Under the pieces are notes generated by a model. The model saw only the letters and a list, made by a program, of their open reading frames with translations, was not told the DNA's origin and made no database searches. 64,000 nt of DNA, from contig NC_087082.1 in NCBI RefSeq assembly GCF_026151205.1, forward strand, positions 8,998,901 to 9,062,900, given 5' to 3'. The position numbers were made by a program, and so were the translations under genes. Source of the stretch: Bolinopsis microptera. Its lineage: Eukaryota > Ctenophora > Tentaculata > Lobata > Bolinopsidae. Each line of letters opens with the position of its first letter. Within the stretch, counting starts at the first letter, position 1. Positions 52,656-61,808 of this stretch are shown here, piece by piece.

Positions 52656-53634
52656 TCTGTATAGTAATAGTCAGAGTCTTGTTTAAAAAAATAACGTTAA
52701 TAAACTGTACGAAAATTTAAGTTACAGTTTTAGTTTTACCCTTGGTTGACCTCCAGTTTTTAATTTTATAAGTTATCTAAACAAGCTAAACGGCAATTTT
52801 ATCCCAGCCCCGTCTAAAATTACAATGTTGGCCCCGGTTAATTGATGATTGAATCAGAATTTCCAATGTCATCCCGGCCCCTGCTCTGACAAAATTTCAA
52901 AATTAATCACGATTTTAGCCGTAATTTTCCGAGCGTGCTAATTCACTTTACATTCTACATTCTACATTGCATTAAAACTTCAAACTTTTCCTAAAAAGCA
53001 GTCGGAACCAACTCGAATCGATGTTTTTCTAAACTCTGATTCCGAATAACCCCACATATTGATACTGATAGATAAAAGTTAAAAGTCTTCCCGACGAGTT
53101 ATCGGCCATATAATTTAAGGAAGTAGATACAATAATTTCCCGTTTATACTTATAGGGTTAGAGTTTTAGCAGATGCTTCATGAGTCATTAAGTTAGGGAT
53201 AGGATTAGGGTTGGGTCAATGTATATCAGCTTATAGGGTTAAGTTTAAGTTTAACGGTTCGAATTGTCCGTCAGAATCCGAACGTGCTAAATTACTCTAG
53301 GTACAATGAAAATTCGAGATTTTTCTAGAAGGGCCCCGACAGTTGAAACAACTTTGCTCGATGTATTTTTGAATGCTAATTCCAAATCATCCTACTATCT
53401 ACATGACATAGGGTTAAATGCTCCCTTGGCGAGTTATCGGCTAAAAACTGTTTTGATCACGTGACGTGACCATATAACAAAGTTGGTCTAAGTTATCGTT
53501 AGGGTTAGGGTTTTAGAATATGCTTTTGTTAGAGCGGGAGTGTGTTACTGTTAGTGTAAATCGGGTTGGGGTCAGTGTTAAGGGCTAGGGTTCGTTCCCT
53601 CAGGGCTATTTAAAGAACTTTTTTAGCATTTAGG
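52656..53634. other. Intergenic with telomere-like GGGTTA words
   Basis: TTAGGG or GGGTTAG words occur at about 53155, 53200-53210, 53235, 53500-53515 and 53580-53590, in a degenerate dispersed repeat that recurs near 58785-58865. No gene is seen. Confidence 0.5.
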
Positions 53635-56600
53635 TACCTTACTCGGGATTATTATAACCGGGATAAAGTGGTGGGTTTTGGAAGATTCCGCCATATTTTT
53701 CCCGGTCAAAAATTTTACCAGTCATAAAAAAACCCGCCGACTCAGATTATGGGGTTCTAAGGGGGTGGTGATCATCATATTTTACCTGAAGTCTCATATG
53801 TGCTAGAGAAGACTTTTGAAGCAGTGGATGGAGGGCTGTAACTTTATTGGCGGTTGCTACCATAATTTCGTTATAAAAATCACAATTTGGTTATAGAAAT
53901 CAGATTTCAGGGTGGACCGTGATTCTCACTTTGCCATGAAGTGAGTAAACTGTGCCACTATTTCATGGTCCACGGTGGATTGATTACTGGAGCAGTTGAA
54001 GATGCAAAGCCAAGACGTTCCCCAATACCAAGCGGTGGGCAGGAAATTAACCCATTAGGGACGATAGGGTCGTTTACGACCCACCTTTTCTAGAGGCTAT
54101 AGAGGACAAACCATAATACTAAACGCAACGAATCTTTCGCACATATGCTCAAAATTTATTGGGCTACATTATTGACTTTCCAGTCGAGACCCAATTAATT
54201 ACTAACAACTAAATAATTAGGCTAATTAGTCGTCATAATTGGAAAATATTTCACTTTACTTCTTGCCTTGATTGGGACATTAAAACTTTATGTAGGCTTA
54301 TTTTGTTGAGGACAAAATAGTTGCGGGCAACGATTTCCTTGAGACATATGAAAAGCCCGTGATAATCAGATGTTCACAAACAGAGCTAGACGCTGTTTAC
54401 TAACTGCGGTCGCATACGACCCACTCGTCCGGGTCGCAAACGACCCATCACGGTTTTTCGGCTTTAACTTCTGAAACAAAGACGTTAGGATAAAATAAAA
54501 ACTGTAGCATAAGTTAAAAACATATGGTCAATACTGTGTAACTCTAACTTTTTAAAAATAAAGAATTTGGGTCATTAACGACCCACTCGGCTCACTTGCT
54601 TATTACTACATATGTCCATGTAACTTCTTGAATTCAGCCTAAAGCATGACATCATAAGTTCAAAATCGCCTCTCAGCAAGTGATAATCATCATAAACTGC
54701 GAAAAATCGGTTAAATGGGTCATTAGCGACCCACTAGGACCACAAAATTGATTAATTAAATATAATGTTGTCAAACTTTTACAAGTATTAGTATAAAAAC
54801 ATGTTATATCTTGGTCATTACTCCTGTACGTTGATTTAACTTTTAAAATCGATCAACTGGGTCAATAACGACCCACTCGGAAGTTGAACCACCTCATCAA
54901 TTATTATCAGTATCATGCTGTTCCACCATCAAGAAAGACACTCGTAGGTCTTAATTCCACGCAAACCACGGGTGGCTGACTACTAGCCCTTCTGAGATCC
55001 AGGGCCAACTGAAGGGCCGTCATCACTCATCAAAGAGCTGCGAGAATAACACTACTGCATATGCCTGGAGTTGCGTCCTGACTATAATACTATGGTGCGT
55101 GGAAATCTGTACCGAAAGGACCGTGGCCGTGCCGCAAAAGAAAAGGAATCGGCCCTCGTTCCTAACTTGCTAGGTAATAGCCATGCTGTTGTTGTTGCTT
55201 ATTAGATTCTGTTACCTTTTTCGTCAATTTCGAATCTTGGTAAACGACCTGCTACAACCCACCGCTTGAGACCCAGGGTCCCACGGTGATCAGATCATGT
55301 CACTCAAGAAAAGTCCCCTGAACGAAGTATACGAGATATCATGTAACCTTGGGTAAATACTGAAAGACGAGTGGTCAAATTGCATATTCTAATCCAACAT
55401 GCCAATATGTTTTTTTCATTCCTAGAAAGTACGAGAATAACTAAACAACTGCTGCATTCAGATGGCTACATCTACAGCTCTGTGAAGAAGGACAAGGAAA
55501 AAGCCCCCCCCCCCCCCCCCCCCATTTGGCTGGCGGTGCTGCAACCTGCAATCTCTCAGACAACTACCTCGTTTTGGGTAACAAACCCCGCAACAACGAG
55601 GCAGCTTTCAAAACGAAAACAAGTATTACGTAATCGGCCGAGAGGGAGGGGAGTTTCCAAATGATTAAGCTTGTGTAATTTTGACATAATAATCCAATAA
55701 GTGATTACGTCATATATGAACGGCCCCTAAGAAGTAAAGAAAGGGAGCTGCGAAGAGAGTAGATGCAGCCATCTGAAATCTGAATCCAGCAGTTGTATAG
55801 TTCTTCTTGGACGTTCTAGGAATCGGGAAAAGATAGGCATGTTGTTTGCTGTCTCACGACATTACGGTCGTGTACTAACAGCTGATAAACTCACCTACCT
55901 ATCAATCCAATTCTGCCCATTATTCGTCAGTCATTGGGTGACGTGATCTGCAGATTACCGTGAGACTCCAGATCTCAGAAGGGCTAGTAGTCAGCCACCC
56001 GTGGTTTGCGTGGAATTAAGACCTACGAGTGTCTTTCTTGATGGTAGAACAACATGATACTGATAATTAATGTCGTGGTTCAACTTCCGAGTGGGTCGTT
56101 ATTGACCCAGTTGATCGATTTTAAAATTTAAATCAACGTACAGGAGTAATGACCAAGATATAACATGTTTTTATACTAATATTTGTAAAAGTTTGACAAC
56201 ATTATATTTAATTAATCAATTTTGTGGTCTTAGTGGGTCGCTAATGACCCATTTAACCGATTTTTCGCAGTTTATGATGATTATCACTTGCTGAGAGGCG
56301 ATTTTGAACTTATGATGTCATGCTTTAGGCTGAATTCAAGAAGTTACATGGACATATGTAGTAATAAGCAAGTGAGCCGAGTGGGTCGTTAATGACCCAA
56401 ATTCTTTATTTTTAAAAAGTTAGAGTCACACAGTATTGACCATATGTTTTTAACTTATGCTTTTTATTTTATTTTATCCTAACGTCTTTGTTTCAGAAGT
56501 TAAAGCCGAAAAACTGTGATGGGTCGTTTGCGACCCGGACGAGTGGGTCGTATGCGACCATAGCTGTATCTTTTAAAGTAAACGAGATACAGATTAGCTT

Positions 56601-57159
56601 TTTTGTATATCTCATTTTTGCTGTAAAGTGACCTAGTGTGTTAAACGGCATCAAAATCGGCAAACTTTAAAACTCGTCGTCCCTAATGGGTTAAGCTCCG
56701 GCTGACCCTCAGAGCAGTAGCCCCATTAGCAGACAAAATGAAAGTCTTGTTAAGACAACAATACAAGTTCGAATTTGACGGTCAGCAGCAGGGGGATATC
56801 AATAATGATAATGGAGGGGACATTAGCGATAATGAGAATGAGAATACGCTTTAAGTTTAATGAAGATTTGACTTATTATTGCTATAGATTTATTTTCCTT
56901 TAAATACTAGACGTGTCTTTTTTTCTATTTCTGAGTAATATCAGTAACTGTAAATTGAAATAACTTCTTTAACAAGTAACAAAAACAGAAATTTCGGTTG
57001 AAAATTTGTTGACCTCTGAACAAAAACTTGAAAGGTCGGCCACCGGTAAATACATGACCGGGATAATTTGGCGGGTTTTGGGAAATTCCGCCATATTTTT
57101 CCCGGTTATTAATTTTCCCAGTCATAAATTAACCCGCTATAATATTCCCGAGTAAGGTA
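53635..57159. mobile_element. Older element with inverted ends, host of the piggyBac-like insertion
   Basis: The ends are inverted: TACCTTACTCGGGA(T/A)TATTATA at 53635-53656 and its reverse complement at 57138-57159. Just inside, an 80-90-bp block (GGCGGGTTTTGG, TTCCGCCATATTTTTCCCGG, AGTCATAAA, AACCCGC) is present at both ends in direct, not inverted, orientation (about 53655-53740 and 57056-57138). Outside the nested element the remaining sequence includes a short open frame across the insertion point. No transposase motif was recognised and no target duplication was found. Confidence 0.55.
54051..56690. mobile_element. piggyBac-like foldback element flanked by TTAA
   Basis: TTAA (54047-54050 and 56691-56694) flanks a 2.64-kb element that starts CCCATTAGGGACGA and ends with the reverse complement. 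TTAA duplication and CCC termini are characteristic of piggyBac-type transposons. Long arms (roughly 54400-55010 and 55970-56570) are inverted copies of each other. Each arm carries palindromes of the form GGGTC-NNNNNN-GACCC. On the left they start at 54431, 54569, 54717 and 54859; on the right at 56093, 56235, 56383 and 56521. The 0.95-kb centre is unique, includes about 20 consecutive C at 55504, and has no recognisable transposase. Confidence 0.85.
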
Positions 57160-57604
57160 ACAAGTAATTCACGTGATAGTCGAGTGCATGTAGATTGTAG
57201 AGTGATTAATCATAATCCGTCAGGGTCATCTAGAAAACGTGTTAAACTTAATTCTGTGCTAGTCCAGACTCCAGTGTAGAGTGAATCGTGATTAATTATT
57301 CGAGGATCATTTCACTAACAGATTTAAACTTAACGGGTGATATTCGTAAAATGTGTTCCAAGACCGTCAGGATTTAGCTATTCAAGGCTTGTTCTCATTG
57401 GAAGCAATTATGTTTTAATTTTATAAACTACATAATGAACCCAATGCAAACAATACTTGATTTGCATTACATATTATCTTTTTATTGGTCGGTGTCGACT
57501 GTAAGCCTGCCTGTGCAGCGGCTTTCACAAGGCGTCCTGAGTACTTGGTACTATGTACTACGTACTCTTTGACTCATGCTGCTGGAATGAGTGGAGAGAC
57601 TCCC

Positions 57605-58523
57605 AACTCCCAAAATATATATCATTATTATTATTATTATAAAACAGGATCTTACCGACAAAAATGATTCTTAAAAATACCTTAATGCGGTAAACTGTAC
57701 CCTTGAAAAAGATTTTCCCAACATCTGTTGCATGCAGCTATATCTCTAATTTCGTTCAATTCATACAAGTTGTCCATTTGCAAATTTCTACTATTTAAAT
57801 CACTTCTTAAAACCGATAACAAGTTCATTCTAGGTCTCCCCAATCTTCCAATGAATAAATTATCTGATTCAATAGCAAATGAGAGAGCCGTTTGGGCTGG
57901 GGTGTTCTCCATACTCCTGAGAATGTGTCCAAACATCTTCCACCGCTGGTGTTCAATACGCTTGGATAACTTTTCAACTTTGCACGTTTCATACAATCAT
58001 GACAATGCTTTGTTGCTTATCATACCTTTAGGCCATTTGATGTTTAAAATGGACCTGAGGTGTCTACGATGGAGTGTGTCCATTTTCTCCATGGTTGCTT
58101 TCTTAGGACTCCAACTATTTGAGTTGTAAATCAATACAGATACAACTTGAGCATCGTAAGCAACCTCAGCTTTCTTTCAAGGGATATTTTCTTACCAGAC
58201 AGCCAAACTTTTTCAAAGTTCTTAAAAGCAATCTCAGCTAGGATTCTTCTTCTTTGAATGTCCTTCTCAGTACACAGTAAGGAACCTAGTGACTTGTTAC
58301 TTCGCCATGGTTCGTTATTAGCTAATGGCTGACCGTTTGTATCTTTATCAGATTTTTTCGCTAGGTAGAAGGTACTGAATTCAGTTTTACTTTCATTTAC
58401 TTGGAGGTTCCAGTCTTTGAGAATCTCCTTCACTGTAGGAAGGAATGATATGATATATATCATAGTCATATTAATTATAGAGATCGGCAACAGACTCCCG
58501 AAGTCTTGAAGCTCTGTTACCAT
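57605..58523 (-). pseudogene. LINE 3' fragment (end of RT and C-terminal domain)
   Basis: On the minus strand 58523-58131 reads like the end of a reverse transcriptase: WNLQVNESKTEF, WRSNKSLGSLLCTEKDIQRR, then KKISLERKLRL. After a frameshift, about 58130-57997 continues as VLIYNSNSW and LHRRHLRSILNIKWP. After a stop, 57996-57682 gives LSKRIEHQRWKMFGHILR and NTPAQTAL. The order is that of a non-LTR retrotransposon C-terminus. The YADD box is corrupted and the 5' part is missing. A TAA/ATA-rich tail lies at about 57610-57640. The clade differs from the LINE at 60.6-64 kb. Confidence 0.85.
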
Positions 58524-59035
58524 TAACTGGCACGCCAGTCCCTGTGCTCGGCGCTCTTTTCAAGCATCCTGAACGTGATATGGAGAGGAGCGAGTAATAT
58601 ACTAACAAGCTAGGCTAGGTAATGTTATCACCGCTCCTGGTGCGACCCCTCACCTCATTGCTACACGTTGTATACCTCTCTCGTGCACGCGAAGCGTGCA
58701 CTCCGGCCGGCCGGGAGAGGCCTTTTGCGGCCGGCGATCAAAAGGGGTTGCAGCGTGTGTCAAAGGACGGAGAGGCAGGCATATGCTTTTGTTAATACTA
58801 ATGTTAAGGATTGGGTTAGGGTTAGGGTTGGGATCAGATTATAAAGGGTTAGGGTTTCGAATAGTCGTTCAGGACCAGCTAGATGAGAGAACGGGCTGAA
58901 AAAGTCACGTGACAGTCGAGTGTAGAGCATGATTAATCATCATCCAGACTGGGCTGCGTCGCGCATCCAATATGCAATAATGCTTCTAGTCTCGTTTTCA
59001 CATATAGCCACATATGAGTCTACTGTCTAGTACGT
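58524..59035. other. GC-rich block and telomere-like repeat
   Basis: A GC-rich stretch with CGGCCGGCC and GCGAAGCGTGC (about 58690-58735) is followed by GGGTTAGGGTTAGGG words near 58815-58855. A block starting CACGTGACAGTCGAGTG (58903) resembles 57170-57215. No gene seen. Confidence 0.45.
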
Positions 59036-59079
59036 GTACTGCGTGACGCGCTTGTTTCACAAGTAACTATACTTACAGG

Positions 59080-59591
59080 AGGAGCAAAGTGCAAAGAAAC
59101 TGCCACAAACTGCTACAAACTGCTACTAACTGCTACAAACTGGCACTAACTGCCACAAATGGGCACTGACTGCTACAAACGGGCACTGACTGCTGCAAAC
59201 GGCGCGCGAACGGCGCCGAACGCGTCGGCGCGATTGCAGCAGTTAGTGCCCGTTTGTAGCAGTCAGTGCCCGTTTGTAGTTGTAGCGCGATGCACTACTG
59301 GGTCGCGCGCGCATCAAATAATGCTTCTCGCATCCACATGCAGATCACATTCGTATGCAGATCGGCAAGATGCGAAGGATTGACATCGTGAATCAAGTTT
59401 GTAGCAGTTAGTGCCAGTTTACTGGGCCGCGCTCAGCCTGTCATTCCGCCTAATCTCTATTGTTGTTTACCAACATTAAAGCCTGGGGTCCTCAGGTAAG
59501 TGCCAGTTTGTGGCAGTTAGTGCCAGTTTGTAGCAGTTAATAGCAATTTGTAGCAATGCAGTTTGTGGCAGTTTCTTTGCACTTTGCTCCT
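59080..59591. mobile_element. 512-bp MITE with 33-bp inverted ends
   Basis: Starts AGGAGCAAAGTGCAAAGAAA (59080) and ends with the exact reverse complement (59559-59591). The interior is built from repeats of TGCTACAAACTG and GGGCACTGACTGC in both orientations, with a CG-rich centre. It has no coding capacity. Confidence 0.8.
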
Positions 59592-59659
59592 TTTGTGTAC
59601 TACAAGCGAAAGGGCTCTGGTTACAGCAATTTTTGTTGGATCTGGATCAGCGAAATGCA

Positions 59660-59840
59660 CCACTGCTGCTCACTGCTGCTAATTACTGCTACAACTGTTG
59701 CTAACTGCTGCTAACTGCTGCTAACTGCTGCTAACTGCTGCTAACTGCTGCTTACTGCTGCTTACTGCTGCTAACTGCTGCTAACTGCTGCTAACTGCTG
59801 CTAACTGCTGCTAACTGCTGCTAACTGCTACTTACTGCTG
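59660..59840. repeat. Decamer satellite CTGCTGCTAA, about 15 units
   Basis: Tandem CTGCTGCTAA with CTTACTGCTG variants, forming the loop of the foldback element at 59036-60012. Confidence 0.92.
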
Positions 59841-60012
59841 CTGTCGCGCGCGCGCAATTGCATGCCTCAAAAGTGATCTTATTATAGTTGATTTTTGTTC
59901 ACTTTTGGTCGACACACGTCAATATACAATTTAGTTAGGTCAGTTTGCTCTAACCAGAGCCCTCTCGCTTGCAGTAGCGCGCGACCGCCGAAACAAGCGC
60001 GTCACGCAGTAC

Positions 60013-60640
60013 GCATATATATATATGGCTCTGTGAATAGGTTAGTCATAGTTCAGAATCGAGAAAGTTATACATTATAGAACTATTTCATACGTATCAA
60101 TGGATGTGCTTTAGTATTTCGCGGGAGATATAGTGCACGCCTTACTATTATCATGTCAAAAATATATGTTTTAGAAAATAGATTAAAATTTTAGGCGCGC
60201 CGCGCACATTTTTTCTAACGTTTAAAATCGAGCGCTAATGTTAAATTTCCTTTGGCCCGTAGTCAACTGGAACTCTGAACGAGGGGCCGAAGGATTGCAA
60301 GAAGTAGAAACGGATTACTATTATTATTGATGTTTTTATTTTTATTTTTACCTCAGTTTTTAAATTTGTACCATTTTTACAGAATTTTATATAGGGTCAT
60401 TGCTATATTATGTGTATATTGTTTGAATATTTTATGCAAATAATTATTATTGATGTTAAATCTAAAACAATTTAAAACAATATAAACCTAATCAGTATAG
60501 TATAGCACTATTGAAAGTGTACCATAAGAAGATACTCGATCTTTTTACCCTCCATTACTGTTTGGTTAAACAAAGATAATATTTTGTACCCACGACCAAT
60601 AAATAGTAAGTTAAAATATTAGATATCCATATCACCATTT
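60013..60640. other. Intergenic, nothing recognised
   Basis: AT-rich sequence upstream of the LINE. A (TA)n run lies near 60016-60025. No ORF or RNA gene is supported. Confidence 0.45.
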
Positions 60641-60672
60641 GAATGAGACTCTTGTTCCGTCATATATAATAA

Positions 60673-61803
60673 TTTGGTAATAGTATCCATGAGTTTCTTT
60701 GGTATCACAGCTATGGTAAGTTTAGCCAGATGAATGGACGGTCAGTCCTCAAATACGGTGAAAGCTACACCTATTCTGGAGACTCAAATCCCCCTGCCTC
60801 ATCAGCCATCCCACCAGTATTATCAGCGGCCATTGATAGAGTCACTTCTTAGTGTAAACTCACGCACAAGCCTAACTCTGTGCTTATAAACTACTTCCCT
60901 CCAAGTGGTACAGAGGAAAGTATGTTACCCTTCCACTGTGATGACGAACCAGAGATTCTTGCTAGCTCTGATATAGCAACAATTTCCATAGGAGAAGTTA
61001 GAAAAATAAGTTTCATGCCCATCCATGAAGGACAATCACCTGCAAAAAATACTGAAATGTCCCTAGAATCGAACTCAGTCTATACCATGACACGTTTCTC
61101 ACAGGCATGGTTCAAACACGGGATTAAACCCACCCAACAGACTCCGGCAAACACGTCTATAGGCCGGTATTCCATTACCCTTAGAGCAATTGACAAAAAA
61201 TTCAGGAGAAGCACCATCATACTTGGAGATTCGAACACCAAAACAATAAAGTTTGGTAGTGGTGCTGGAACAATGGGTCAATCATTCCCGGGTGAAAGAG
61301 TTAAGGCAGGCAAAGTTGGTTTGATTGACCCTTGTCACTGTATCGGATACAGCAACGCTGTTCTTGTTTGTGGTACAAATGACCTCCGAGCAGACAGCCT
61401 TAGAGGAGAAAATTCAATCCATCAGCTGGTTGACATTCTCCACATGAAAATCCAACAGATAAAAAAGCTCTCCCCTAGGATCAAAGTTTTTGTCGCAGCA
61501 GTCCTTCCAACCAGGCTACCTCAAATGAACGAGAATATCATGACCTTCAATCGGCTTGTTGGAGAAATGTTGAGTGCCAACTTCAACCAGAGTGTGTGGC
61601 ACCTTGGAGTTGGACACTTTTTAGATAGTAGGGGACTCCTTGCCACCAACCTGACCAGAAGTGGTGATGATATTCACTTAGGAGTTTATGGTATTACCAA
61701 ATTTGTGAGATGTGTGAAGCATTGGGTGTATGTGAGAGAGAGGCAAGAGCGGACAAGACGTGGAAAACACAACCAGTCAGTGGGGTCTAACAACCCCACT
61801 TAG
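60673..61803 (+). CDS. LINE ORF1: AlkB-like 2OG-Fe(II) oxygenase plus SGNH hydrolase (in-frame TAG)
   Basis: One frame is open from 60673 to TAG at 61801 except for a TAG at 60850. The first ATG in frame is 60730. The N-terminal part reads like an AlkB-family domain: KYGESYTYSG, then LINYF, FHCDDE (the HxD iron ligands), ISIGEVRKISF, FKHGI (distal His), and RYSITLR (2-oxoglutarate-binding Arg region). The second part is an SGNH/GDSL hydrolase: IILGDSN (nucleophile Ser), VCGTND (block III), and GDDIHLG (Asp-His pair). So both catalytic sets look complete apart from the stop. SGNH domains are known in CR1-type ORF1; the oxygenase partner is unusual to me. Roles in RNA binding, lipid hydrolysis or nucleic-acid demethylation are unproven. 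Confidence 0.85.
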
Positions 61804-61808
61804 TAAAA

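Larger units (their letters stand above)
59036..60012. mobile_element. Foldback element interrupted by a MITE
   Basis: GTACTGCGTGACGCGCTTGT (59036) is matched in inverse orientation at 59990-60012. AAGCGAAAGGGCTCTGGTTA (about 59604) is matched in inverse orientation at about 59950-59972. The order is A, MITE, B, decamer satellite, B', A'. On the right B' and A' are nearly adjacent, so the left arm was split later by the 512-bp MITE. Confidence 0.7.

Noticed and set aside
54930-55220. piggyBac transposase remnant in the centre of the foldback element
   Set aside because: A short open stretch exists, but none of the conserved catalytic Asp motifs could be seen.
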